Positions 35,260-47,275 of a stretch of 64,000 nt of DNA are shown piece after piece. The notes below the pieces were generated by a model that saw only the letters and a program-made list of their open reading frames with translations, ran no database searches and was not told where the DNA came from. Each line of letters starts with the position of its first letter. Within the stretch, counting starts at the first letter, position 1. A program made the translations under genes and the position numbers. The DNA comes from Gigaspora rosea (taxonomy: Eukaryota; Glomeromycota; Glomeromycetes; Diversisporales; Gigasporaceae), in contig QKWP01000225.1 in the NCBI GenBank assembly GCA_003550325.1, positions 274,435-338,434 of the forward strand. The letters run 5' to 3'.

Positions 35260-38200
35260 TTATAAATTCAAATTATTTTTGTTAATGTTTTGGCTAAGAT
35301 CATGCTTTTTGTTACCAATTGCCCTAACTTTGCATGCTAGAATAACATGTGGATCACAGTTTTCTTTACTACCAGAATTACTAACACCTGACTTGGTTTT
35401 TCTATGCATGACTGATTCAACCTGTACATGAATTTTCACACCACTCTTTACACGTACAAGTGCATCCAAATTATGATTCACATTATAGAGAAAGGATATT
35501 AATGCTGGGATAGACTTAATTTTTGATGTATTGTATCTCTCAGCCAACTTCTCAAGGGCAGCTTGAAGTTGTGATCCACAATGTTCGTAATCATCTTTTA
35601 TTGTTTTAAGAAATGTATCAAATAACTCTGAATTATACCTTTATTAAATAAAAAAATAGTCATATAGACAATTCTTTTATCACAAATTTAAAAATACTTT
35701 AAAAAACTCTGATGAAAAAAACCTACATATCAGTTGCTGCATTTGCACCTATATCCACGTTCACATTTGCATCTATATTCACATTCACATCTGTATTTGT
35801 ATCTATATTCATATTCACATCTGCACTCATATCTATATTTACACATGTATTTGCATCCATATTCGCATGTTCATATCTTTATTAAATAAAAAAATGGTTT
35901 ATACAGATAGTTCTCTAATCACAAGTCTAAGATACTTGTATAAACTCCAAAAAAAAACTTATATATCAGTTGCTGTGTTCGCATTTGTATTCGCATTTGT
36001 ATTTGCATCCACATTTGCATATCTTTTATATCCGTAGCCACATCCACATTTATATTCAAATTATCATGATTATACCTTTATTAAATAAAAAAAATTTATT
36101 TAGAAAATTCTCTAATCACAAATCTAAAAATTGTATGTATAAAACTCAAAAAAAAAACTTATGCATCAGTTGTTACGTCCATATTTGCATCCACATCCAC
36201 ACTTGCATCTAAATTCACATTCATATTTGTATTTGCATCCGCATCAGTTTCAATTTGATTTATATTCATATTATCATAGTTACTAACATTCTATTTGTAT
36301 TTAATTATCTATGATTATTATTCTTGTAAGCATGTAATGATGCGTAAAAAGAACTATTCGCCATGATTCCTTAATTATAACCTTTATAATAAAATATTAA
36401 TCCAAAAATATTTTTAAATTAAATTAAATTAATTATTATACTTATCACATACAATATACACAAAACAAGCACGATCTTTGGGTTATAAAGAAAGAAAAAA
36501 GTTTATAGATTCTATATTATATTTTGCAGGCACTGCACTCTGATGTTTACATGGTGCCCCAGAAAGCCCGACGAAGCATGTACATATACAGAATTCTGTG
36601 TTAACAATATAAAACAATTCAGTTACTTTTCTTGACTTGGAACTAAGTACTCTGTACTTATTTCAGTAGGTTGAATTTTCATTGTATCAATTGCATCCCA
36701 GCCAGGACATAAAAATCTTCTAGCGATTCTAATATAGCTGGGATGTGACTGGGCTATTCCAAGTAGTCAACATTTGTAATAGTTTCATACTTATAACCAT
36801 AAATTTAAACACTTGAACACTATTATATGCCTGGGTACATGAGAAAATAATATTTTTTAACAATCTGAAACTACGTTCTATATAATTATTGGTATTATTA
36901 CCCCGCAAAGGAAGTTCAAAGCGAAAAAATACTGCCCAGAATCGTCGTCAGTTCCAAAGTCATTCAAAGTGCCTTTGTAATTGTGGATAGGTATTATAAT
37001 AAGTCTTTAATTCATTATAATATTTCAACATTTCGACTTCAGTATGTGAATATAATATCTTTTTCATGATATTCATTATAGGCATTTTATGATCTTTATT
37101 TATATTATGTTTTGAGTTATGTAACCAATGCCAAAAGGCCTGAAGAACATGGAACATACATAATAATCGAGTTGAATTTGGTCAGCAATGCCCTAACGCA
37201 TTATATTCAGAATTTGAATCATCTGTAAGAAAGCTATTGGACCAATATCAGGCCCACGGCCAAAAAATGCATTTTGTGAAAAAATTGACTTTAGCATAAT
37301 CATTCCCTTTTTAAGGGTTATTTCTAGTTCATCTGATGTAATAATAAGGCCAAGAGGCAATGCCCATGCAATACAGCTTGTGTAGAATAAAGTAATTGGT
37401 GTGTTTAATGGTTCAAACAATGCTGAAGCATCCAAATAACAAATTTCTCCTGATTGTTTAATTTTTCATGCACAGGAACTATTAAATTTGTAACAATGTA
37501 TAAAATGAAAGCTTTATTCAACTAAGAGTCTTACCTTTGAAGAACAGATGATCTTTGCCAGAAAATATTATAGGAATTGACTTCCTCCTTAAGTCACTGA
37601 ACCATAGGTTCACTATTTTTTTCTCCCAAACAATTTCGCAGAAATTGTTTAAACAAATCTGAAACATATTATGATCAGGATTTCTTGCACGATCTGCTAA
37701 CCATTGCATAAGTTCTTGATTGTCACTCGCATGCAAATGAAGGCTATCTTCATATTCAAATCAGGCAGTAGCTGGTGAATGTCCATTTTTAAAAAGTTCA
37801 ATGTATGTATTGCGAACTTCATCTTTAATATGTCTAAAGCTAAGGGCTTTTGCAGAATGAACTATGTGATTGTGTATATATTTAATGTTTACTTCAAGTG
37901 GATAATCTGTTTGAAGGTTTTTTTGCTCAATTCGAAGATGGATAGAAGCCATACATTTAGTATTCCTAACACGTAATGAATTAGGATTTTTTAAAATGGG
38001 ACACTGTCTAACTATGTTGCTGTGAATACAGTGCTGCATTTGTTTAAAAATAACTTTTTGACCTTTAATTTGATAGCTTTTAGTTTAAGGCATTGTTGTT
38101 TTTGATGTTTCTTCAAAGTCAACAAGCCATTTCTGTGCACCTTCAACACTATTAACATTTACTAAAAGATTTGCTTCAAATTGATTAACTGAAAATCCTT

Positions 38201-38366
38201 CAGCTGTAATATAGTCTGGAAGTCGTTGAATTTCAACAACAAGGTAATCGTAATTTGCCAGAAGTTTATCTACAACATATTTAGATAATTTGTTTGCTTT
38301 GTTCGATATATTTGTATTGAATAATAAGTTTAAGTCCATGTTTGTTAACAATCGACATCGGTTCAT
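35260..38366 (-). pseudogene. MULE transposase with SWIM zinc finger, decayed
   Basis: Minus strand from ATG at 38364-38366. N-terminal region: an acidic part with AEGFSVNQFEANL and EGAQKWLVDFEETSKTT, then CIHSNIVRQCP and CMASIHLRIEQ, HNHIVHSAKALSFRHI, a FLYWCH/FAR1-like layout. The MULE DDE core has GEICYLDASALFEPLNTPIT, ALPLGLIITSDE, NAFFGRGPDIGP, then LLCMFHVLQAFWHWLHNSKH, and RGNNTNNYIERSFRLLKN. A SWIM finger, CTCFVGLSGAPCKH, lies at 36543-36585. The C-terminal exon (35547-35260) has RRKT-like MHRKTKSG, ENCDPHVI and KKHDLSQNINKNN. The protein would cut and paste the surrounding element. Frame breaks near 37760 and 38090, in-frame stops at about 37170 (before PNSTRLL) and near 36640, show decay. 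Between SWIM and C-terminal exon lies a triplicated exon-intron module. Confidence 0.82.
35640..36250 (-). repeat. Three tandem copies of an exon-plus-intron unit in the MULE gene
   Basis: Each unit (about 200-240 bp) has a stretch of 6-bp coding repeats and an intron-like part. On the plus strand the intron-like parts read TTATTAAATAAAAAAA, then CTAATCACAA..CTAA, then ACTT..AT.CATCAGTTG (starting near 35640, 35880 and 36075). The coding parts on the minus strand give runs of N-V-N-V-D-A/I, ending GANAATDM-like. The exon ends next to a GTTTTT-type donor and the next begins after a T-rich acceptor. Confidence 0.65.
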
Positions 38367-39174
38367 AGCAAAATAAAATTACTTAGAGAAAAAAGAACAG
38401 TCAAATTTTTGAAGTTTTTGATGCGAAAAAAAAAATTGCAAAGGGGTTATTTCAATTTTGCTTATATATCATGCCATCATAATTACATAATTTCTGTATT
38501 AAAAATATGTCATGTATAAATTACGTCATAATATTTTCAATTCATAATTTAGAGTCAGTTTTGAAAAAAAGAAAAAAGCATACATATCAAAAAAAAAAGA
38601 AAAAAATCAACTGTGCAAACTTATTAAAGAATTCATATAATTTATGTCCAAAGAAACATATTTATAACTATAACATATTTCAAAAAAAAATGTATATATA
38701 ACTTAAAAAAAAGAGATCAAAATCCTTTACAGACAGATTATTTGTACGTATAATATACTTTTTGATCCTAAATATAACATTAATACTTTAAAAGATTGGG
38801 GCACATAAATCAGACATATATAAGTAAGAGTCCAAGTACGTGAATTCTGCATATTACTATTGTTTAAAACAATGGTAATATGCAGATAATTTATCACACT
38901 AATTCGAAAATAGTGATAAATATCAAAACTGATAATTTATAAAATTAAGCACTTTTCATACATACGTACCGTATAGTATATACTTTTACCTGCTTTTGAT
39001 AATAGTATAACAACTTTTAAAGTTGCTGCAGTATTATTTATTTAGATGTCTTTGATGTCATATCAAGCCTTCAAACAGGCTATATGCAGTTATTTATTTT
39101 ATATATGTAGAAAATACCCAATGCATTATTAATAAAAGATAAAAACTTCAACGTATGGATCCTATGTCGCAAAT

Positions 39175-40043
39175 TCTATTAATAAATTAAACTGTTTTTT
39201 AAATCTTCTAGCAATACTTATTCAATAACTACATGATCAAATTTGGTAAAAGTTCTTTATCTTAATTCTATAACATTGTTGAATTAAAATAAAAAAAATT
39301 AATTGCATTTGAATAGCAGGTTGTCAAGAAATATTCATTAAAAATTAAAAAAAATATGCCGCAGCTTCTTTTCTTAAGACATCTAAACTTTGAATGAAGA
39401 TTATTCAACACTTACCTGATTAAACTTGATTAATCTTTTTTATTTTGATTATATGAGCTTATAGAATCAAAATAAAAAAAAATTGATTGAGTTTAATCAG
39501 GTAAGTGCTTAGTAATCTTTGTTCAAAGTTTAGATATCTTAAGAAAAGAAGCTGCGGCTATTTTTTAATTTTTAATAAAAATTTCTTGACAAGCTGCTAT
39601 ACAAATTCAATTAATTTTTTTATTTTTATTCTATAAACATACAGAATCAATATAAAAAGTATTTTATCAAATTTGAATTGTTGGTTGTCGAGAAATCTTT
39701 GTTTAAATTTTAAAGAAGGAAAAATTTATCTGATTTTTCCAATTTTAAGCTTTTTAAAAATTTTGGCGATGTTTTCTCGATAACCACTGAGCTAAATTCA
39801 ATGAATTTTTTTATTTTAATTCTACAAATATATAGAATTAAAATCTGCTTATGTAGTTATTGAATAAGTATTGCTAGAAGATTTAAAAAACAGTTAAATT
39901 TATTAATAGAATTTATACGTGCTATAGTATATGCAAGTTAGAAAAGGTTCTACTCGAATTATGCATGTAAGTGCATCTTGTGTACTCGATGTGATCAATG
40001 ATCAGCAGTGATTGGTATAACCTGGCACAGAATCCATACGTGC
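39175..40043. repeat. Right terminal inverted repeat of the MULE
   Basis: Reverse-complement partner of the left terminal repeat, including the palindrome CACTTACCTGATTAAACTTG and its mirror CAGGTAAGTGCTTAGTAATC near 39410-39515. It is shorter by a few small deletions (about 30 bp). Confidence 0.85.
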
Positions 40044-40360
40044 ATTTTGGGGTTGTCTAAAGCTATGTACCCATATGACATTTTCATATAAATTAACCAA
40101 ACAAAGTCGCATAAATTTTGTTTACACAGATCAGCTCGAAGAAGTCAAAAAACAAAAAAATGCAAGAACATAAAAATGTCATTCTAAACCTATCTTGGGC
40201 TATTAATAAAAAATGTCGGGAAGGTAATTTTACCTATATTGGTCATAACTCTAACTCCAACCCTAATACTAAACAAACTCTAATACAAAGTTTAACTGAA
40301 ATTTCAAAAAATCACATAGGTACATGGCTTTAGCCATCCCCCAATATTGACCCAAAATTA

Positions 40361-41004
40361 TCCCTTAGATTGTAACACAGGCAAATTTGCCTGCGTATTT
40401 TAAAATTTTTAATAAAATTTTAAATATTGATTTTAGCCATATCTTTTCTAAGTAAAAAATATTCTTTAAGTTTTGTTTTAGTAACTTTGTTATAAAATTT
40501 TTTTAAAATCATTAGAAAACTTTAATATAATAAATGTTTAAAGTTCTTGTATTGGCATTTTTACTATTAAAATTTTTCTTTAGATTTTTTCAAATTTTAT
40601 ATGTTCCCGTCTATAAAAAAAATCTTTACTTCTAATACAAGTCTTAATTTTTACAAGTAAATCATTAAAGTTGCAATAATGAAAGTTGTCATCCTTTATA
40701 TAAACTACAATATTTTCTTAAGAACTATAGTTCTAAAACTAAAACTAAATAAGATCGCAGAAAAATTGTAATAAAATTTTTTAAAAAAATTTTTTTTTAA
40801 AATTATCTATTTTCAGCTTATATGTAACTATAATTTATTTTCTTATAATATAAAAACTAATTTTGCAAAAAAGTAATCCTTATTTTCAAATATAATTGCA
40901 CAAAGTTTTATTTAATTATTTTAGTATTTTAAAAAAGTAAATCAGAGCTAAAAAAGTGCAAAAACGCAGGCAAATTTGCCTGTGTTCTACTACAATCTAA
41001 GGGA
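40361..41004. mobile_element. 644-bp MITE, copy 1 (TA target)
   Basis: Ends TCCCTTAGATTGTA and TACAATCTAAGGGA, followed inward by CACAGGCAAATTTGCCTGCG, itself a palindrome. TA flanks both sides (40359-40360, 41005-41006), as in Tc1/mariner-type insertion. No coding sequence. A near-identical copy in the opposite orientation is at 51058-51701. Confidence 0.85.
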
Positions 41005-41403
41005 TAAAAATTTTTACTAATAAATCATATTCCTTCATTATTTAAAAATGCCCAGCTGATAATTTTGCTATAGAACCTGCTAACAACTAGGGCTAAACTC
41101 CAACCTATATCTGATGCATCTGATCCAGAATTTTGGTGCCTGTAAAATTCAGTATTTATATAAAATAGTAATATAAAACCAGAAATTTCAAGTACAAGTT
41201 AACTTTAAAAAAACTAATCCAATCATGCAATACTATACTAATAAAATAGCTTCGTAAAAAAGTCTTTTTAAGAAACTTAAGTTGTACCGTGCTGCATCAT
41301 TTTGTATCATACTGGAAAAGGTTGTTCTTTTAATAGTTGAAGTACTATAGTAAAGAATATTTTACTGTTCAATTCGCAAAGTTGAACATTGTTTATTTAA
41401 ATA

Positions 41404-42531
41404 GGGTACTGCTATTTATACTATGGTTTTTGCTATTTGTACAGTGCAAGACACTTAAAGACTACATTTTCGTGATTTGTCCCATTTTCAAAAATTTCAT
41501 ATTGAAATTTGATATTTTTTTGATTTTTTGTATTCTGATTGGTCAAAAATTAATTAATAAAAAATATTTTAAAATAATTTTAAAAATAATTTTAAATTAG
41601 CCAATAATGAGAAGCCAAAACATGTGACTTGTCCCATTTTTGGTTAAATTTTTACGTATCATATAAAAATACTATGTTTTTAAAGCTATATATTTTGAAA
41701 AGTTATTATAACTTTTTAAAAAATAAGACCGTTAAGTTGTAATAAATTGATTTAGCTATAAAATAGTGGATTCCTTTTTAAAATATCTTTTTTAGATCAT
41801 AAGTTATTAGCTTTTAAAGTTTGTGTAGTCTTTAAGTGTCGGCACTGTACCATGGATTTTGTGAAATATTAGATATTAATCAACTTTTCTATTTGCACCA
41901 TGGTATATATGATGCACCAATAAAAACTTCTCTTTTTTATAGATTAGCAATATATAAAAAAGATTTTTCACAATTTTCGTGTAATTTTAGACTTTTTTAA
42001 TGTTGCACCAATAAAAGCTTGCCTTTTTTTGTAGATTAACAACATTTAGAAGTGCAGAATAAGATTTTTGCAAATTTTATATAATCTTGGATTTGGTTGG
42101 AATAATCTAGAAGGCCTGCTAACCTAATTTTATAATGTGGGCCAACTATAACTCTAATTTTATAATACAGGCCAACCCTTACACTAATTTCTTAAGGCCT
42201 TAATATAATGCAGGCCAGAATTTTACAATTATATATAACTTTGGGCTATTTTCATGTTGTACCAATAAAAACTCACCTCTTTTGTAGATTAACAATATAT
42301 AGAGGTGCAGAATAAGATTTCACAATTTTTGTATAACCTTAGACCATTTTAATATTGCACCAATAAAACTTGCCTTTTTTATAGATTAACAATATATAGG
42401 AGAGCAAAATACGATTTTTTAAATATTTATGTAACCATATCATGATGCAAATAGAAAAAGTTGTTTAATGATCTAAGGTTATACAAAATTCATGGTACAA
42501 ATAGCAAAAACCATAGTGAAATAGCAGTACC
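41404..42531. mobile_element. MITE with GGTACTGCTATTT ends and internal 110-bp tandem repeats, interrupted by another MITE
   Basis: The left end GGGTACTGCTATTTATACTA, TGGTTTTTGCTATTTGTA and, after the interruption, CCATGGATTTTGTG, is mirrored by the right end up to GCAGTACC. TTTAAATA lies outside both ends (41396-41403, 42532-42539). The interior holds about four copies of a 100-110-bp unit with TTGCACCAATAAAA, CTTTTTTRTAGATTAACAAT and TGCAGAATAAGATTT (near 41918, 42003, 42255 and 42355). Without the 408-bp insertion the element is about 720 bp. The 8-bp repeat would suit a hAT-like origin, but the ends do not fit the usual consensus well. Confidence 0.7.
41442..41847. mobile_element. 406-bp Tc1/mariner-type MITE nested in the left arm of another MITE
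   Basis: Ends CAGTGCAAGACACTTAAAGA and its mirror CTTTAAGTGTCGGCACTG, with ACTAC next inward. TA lies on both sides (41440-41441, 41848-41849). The uninterrupted partner arm at 42493-42500 reads TACAAATAG next to CATGG, proving that this piece was added at a single TA. CAGTG ends and TA targets are typical of Tc1/mariner elements. Confidence 0.82.
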
Positions 42532-42539
42532 TTTAAATA

Positions 42540-45500
42540 ATTAACTCGCTAATTTTATTAAAACTTTTACAAACAGTTTTGAAAGATTATATTTTTCAAA
42601 AAATATTTAATTCGTTTTATTATGTACGATAAAAGTTTAAAAATATTAATAAAGAATGAGTAACTTCTTATTAAAAACTTTTCTAATAAAGTTTCTATGC
42701 TTGTAAATTGTTTTATAAACTGAATAAGAGTTTTATTCTTCTAAAATGTGAACTTATTTTATTTCAAAGTTAAACTATAATAGAAATAAGAAATAATATA
42801 TAATGTTTACTATAGATGATTATCACCTGTAATCAACAATGCATAAATAAAAATTAATTATTTTTATCAAAACAAAATGCTAATAGTCACAGGACATATC
42901 TTCCCTGATGACCTTATTAATTATTATTTTTTGTATATCATAAGTTAATATAGCTTTTTTGCCCAATTCGATAAATCAATAGCAAACAATATTTTTGACT
43001 TTAGACATATTTTATTTTTGGCTTTGTGCTTTTACTTTATACCAAAAATATTCTTGTTATTAGTTTTTTTGCAAAATAAAATCAGGCTCAAAAATTGCAA
43101 TTTTTGACATAAATGTCAAGATTCTCTTTCAAATATTGTAAAATAAACCTAGCTTTACTTCACTAATAATAGTAAACAAAAACATTACAAAATTTATTAT
43201 TGCCACAAGGGCACTTTAGTTGTAACTTATATGCATTTACTATGAGGTGCTTTTTAATAAAGTAAATTAAAGTAATTAATTTGAACATTTTTATCTTTAT
43301 TTTTTTCTGTAAAGTAATAATCAAATAAAATGCACTTGAACATTTATATATAAAACCATACAACATTATATTAATGGAGGTTTAGGCCGCAAATAAGTAT
43401 TTAGGTTTACTTAGATATATGTCTAAGTTTTTATTCTTAGCATTGGATTTAAAAAATGAAATTTCTTTCAGTATTGTAAAAAGTTTCTAATAAATTTAAT
43501 AAAGATAAAAGCAAGATCTCACCTTAACATTTAAAAAAAAAAACAAAAAAACATTATATTAATAGGTTTTCATATCCTACCCAGTCAGTAAAATGGAGTT
43601 TGGTTTTTTATATAAGAAATTCTTTTTTTAATAATTAAGTAGAGTATATAAAGTGGAATTTCTATATGCTTTTTCTGGTTATTGAGCAATAATAAAAGAT
43701 GATTTAATAAGGCCGCGCAAATAAATTTGGTGCTTGTAACCTAGCTGAGTGATTTTTTAGTTTTTTTTATATTAGCATGTATATATCAAATTTTTTTATT
43801 CTCATTCATATAACTTTATTTATGCAACAGGAAACATATGCCATAAACTGCTATTCCTGTATAGTAGACACACCAGGTATTAAACCCAAATGCAAATCTC
43901 AGAATTTAATTCTTTTAAACATCTAGATTGCATGTTATAAATGCAAAGTGTGAACAAAAATATTCCTTTTTTCAAGTCCTTTTGGTATTGACTAAGAGGG
44001 AAAAAAAGAATTGTTTTTCTTCAAGAAGCCCTAAAAGAGCCAAGAACTGGGTTTAGACCTTTTTTGCATGGCTCCAAAAAAAAATCTAAAAGAAGTTTAT
44101 TATTGCCAATTAAAAAAACCCAAACATCCAACAATTATTTTGTATGTAAAAATTTACTCCTATATACTGTATCCAATGATATCAATAACATTATTAATTA
44201 GTTCTTTAGTATTTTAGGTATATATTTTACAATCATTCATCTCTATTGTGGAATTTTTCTATCACTTGTTTTTACAATTATGGCAATTGGTATGGATCGG
44301 ATAGAACAGTTGTGGTAGGAATACCACTTGGATTACTTATTATAGATATAATTGTATATAGTTCTTTTCATTATTATAATTCACAAGTACAAACATAAAG
44401 TCATAATTTTGGAGTTATATTCTAACAATCAAGGCTGTTTTTGCAAGCATCAGTTTTTTACTTACTATGCAAAAATTGGATGCAATAATAATTAATAGTG
44501 CATCCCATATATACTAATGATTAAATTAATAAGTTATAAATAAATTGTCATTATCAATAGGTATCAAATATTTATCAATTCCTTTATTGGCAATTTTTTT
44601 TATTGTCTAAATCAGTTGTAATAATAGTACAATATTAAAAATAAAGTTAACTAGTTTTAAAAGAGGCCAAATAAAGCGAGGCAGAGAAAAAATTTGGAAT
44701 AACAATAACCCGATTGGTACTACAAATCTTGGGGCCAAATAAACTTCATAAGCTATTTACAATCAGTATTATAGAAAATTTTAATTATAAATTCTTTATT
44801 ATAATATTCAGCAGTTATAATATCACTTTTATTTTTATTTTTCACAATTGACAAAAGTACTAAATATCATTTCGTAAATCAAATAAACTACCTCCATCTA
44901 ATATCAGAACATTTATATGTTTATCTATACTAATTTTTCACATTTATAAGTTTCTCCAAATTAGAATTATCCAATAATGTTAAGATTTTATTATCCAATT
45001 CCAAAAACTTATCTTTATTTAAAAACTTTTGGATCAATTTATTTTAATACCTATAATTTTGCTAACGGTACTTCTCGAATTGCAGGTCAAATCGCAAGTC
45101 TCTGCTTGTATTAAAATCACAATAAAATAAAAAATATGAATATTTAAAAATCACTAAACAATGAAATACAAAATAGAAACTAATAGTATGAAACTAGTTA
45201 TAATATAGGCCTAAACGTGTCACTAGATCTATTAGTTGTCCTGTTTCATGATAAAAGAAAAACATGCCTGTTACAATTTCTAGTTCTATTACTAAAACAA
45301 AAAAAAATCAAATTATTACAAGTGCCAGATTTTCTAATACAATCAAAGAAAAATGAAACAAGTTTAGCTACCAGTGTTTACATGGACATTTATGGACTAT
45401 ATCCATATTGTCTATATTTTTTTATTGGACATAAGGCACTTAGCCCAAATCAAAATGCACAAATAAAAAGAGCAATATCGAGCCTAAAATTAGAGCAAAA

Positions 45501-46790
45501 TGAAATATTCTGAACATTTCAGTAAAGTAAATATGGCATAGACACGATTTGGCTTAGTACTAGCTTATTCCATGTCCATGTTTATCCAAGTCCAAATAAA
45601 ATTTTCATTGAACATAGCCTAAATACAAACACTATTTGTCACTATAGTAAAAAGAAGAGTATCAAATTATTACACAAGCTGCAATATATGTGCCTTAGTT
45701 CTATTACTCATTAAAAAAGAAAAGTAAATAGTATAAAATAGGTATTTCTTACTAGTAATATTTATATTTTCTAACCAACTATTTATTTACTTTTGGTAAA
45801 GTGCAAATCGATGAAATAGCTATTGTAGAGTAGTAAAGTAGGATGTTAGGAAGATCGTTGCTGTGAAATCAAAGAGCTGCATATATATTACAGGGTTAGT
45901 ATACTCTAACTTAGGGCGAAGATTCTCTTTGAATTAGAAAAATTTAAGACTCAAAACTTTGCAATTTAATCAAAAAACATCTGAACTATATTTTTGTCTT
46001 AATAAGCAATAGCAGAGCAGTTTTACAAATTTGGGGTTATCATTGGAAAAACCTTTTTGAAACCAAAATTTTCATATGAAAATTGAATGATCGACATCTA
46101 AATTATCATATGAACAACATTTCGAACTCCTGTAAAAGGACATGTCTTGTAACTGCTAACCTTTTTAATATTAGAGTTAGAGTAAGGATTAGGAATTAGA
46201 AAGGTGCTTTATATATAGTAAAATTTTGCAAGGAATTTTTTTTGTATAAAAATAGGTTTATAGACAATTTTCTCAGTTAGAAGTAATTTTTTAAAAATTC
46301 TTTGTTTTTGTTTGTTTTTGTTATACAAAAATTGATTTACATCTATATCTGATCCTAAATTTTGATTGGCTATTGTACTATAGATGATAATTACCTATAG
46401 TGTATATTAGAATTCTTCTAGAAATAATAATATATAAATTATGCTTGTTGATTGTTTGTGTAGTTCAATGATTATCTATCTGTTTATATTATCTGCTAAA
46501 AATGCAATTTCTGATTGGTTAGTTACTGCAAAAAAATTTTGTGCTTTTCTGAAAAATGCGAAAGTTTTTCATGCTAATCCCCTGTTGCACTAAGTGTCAC
46601 TCATGACTGCTTGCAGCATTATTTACTGTACATGATTAACTATATTTATGATGATCATATAGTGGCCGGTAACCTTCCTATGGAAGATTCCTAGTCTCAT
46701 ATTGATCGTTGGGAATCTCTAATCTATTGATTTTAATTCATTAATGTTTTGGACTAGAATTCTAGCCAGGTTAGATATTATTTTTTAATT
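42540..46790. other. Long AT-rich gap without a supported gene
   Basis: A 98-codon ORF at 45217-45513 and a hydrophobic frame near 44280-44395 (IPLGLLIIDIIVYSS) have no recognisable family. I see no repeat ends or RNA gene. The start of the region shares the TTTAAATAATTAACT flank of the preceding MITE. Confidence 0.4.
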
Positions 46791-46794
46791 TTTA

Positions 46795-47185
46795 ATATGT
46801 CAAGTATTTTTTTTAATTCTCGTGCTTTTGCACCAGAGCTTTAAAATTTAATCAGGAATTTTCAAATTCCTGTGCCTTGAATTAGGTGATTTAATCAATC
46901 GAGGGCTTTTTTTTAATTATCAAGCTTTAAAAAATCTTAATTGGATCGAACATTTTTTGTCACTATAATTCTTATGCATTGGGCCAGAAACTTTTAAATT
47001 CTTGTGACGCTTTGAACTAGTAATGTCAAGTATGTTTTTAATTCTTGCAATTTTCTTTTAACTTTTTGTCTTTGGGTCAGAAACTTCACTAATTGAGTCT
47101 TTTATATTTTCAATCAGATAAAATTTTTATGATTTTGACCGAAAACTTTAATTAGATGAAATTTAATGCATTAAATCAGGAACTG
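46795..47185. repeat. Degenerate tandem repeat of about 100 bp
   Basis: The order TTTTTAATTCTTGTGCTTTT, then CCAGAAACTTT and AATTAGRTGATTTAAT recurs about four times with strong decay. Confidence 0.4.
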
Positions 47186-47275
47186 TAATTATGTCAAATA
47201 ATTATATTTGTGATTAGTGCTTTGATTATTTACATTAATTCTAATCAACATTACCAATTTATAGATAAAAGATTA

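Larger units (their letters stand above)
33645..40043 (-). mobile_element. Mutator-like element (MULE), 6.4 kb, with 9-bp target duplication
   Basis: Left and right ends (about 33645-34541 and 39175-40043) are inverted repeats of roughly 880 bp and about 90 percent identity by eye, beginning GCACGTRTGGATTCTGTGCC. The 9-mers ATTTTGGGA (33636-33644) and ATTTTGGGG (40044-40052) flank them with one mismatch; a 9-bp duplication is the Mutator hallmark. Each terminal repeat is itself built of nested palindromes (for instance centred near 34260, and with outer arms 33790-33850 against 34470-34535). The transposase gene lies inside on the minus strand. The segments 34542-35259 and 38367-39174 are non-coding apart from a 38-bp hairpin at 38849-38886. 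Confidence 0.88.

Noticed and set aside
35730-36240. CRISPR-like array of short repeats
   Set aside because: Units are 6-12-bp coding microsatellites with no distinct spacers, within a transposase gene of a eukaryote.
40118-40333. 71-codon ORF (NLSWAINKKCREG)
   Set aside because: A few plausible residues but no family or splice context; left uncalled.
45217-45513. 98-codon ORF
   Set aside because: Composition like AT-rich non-coding DNA and no recognisable motif.
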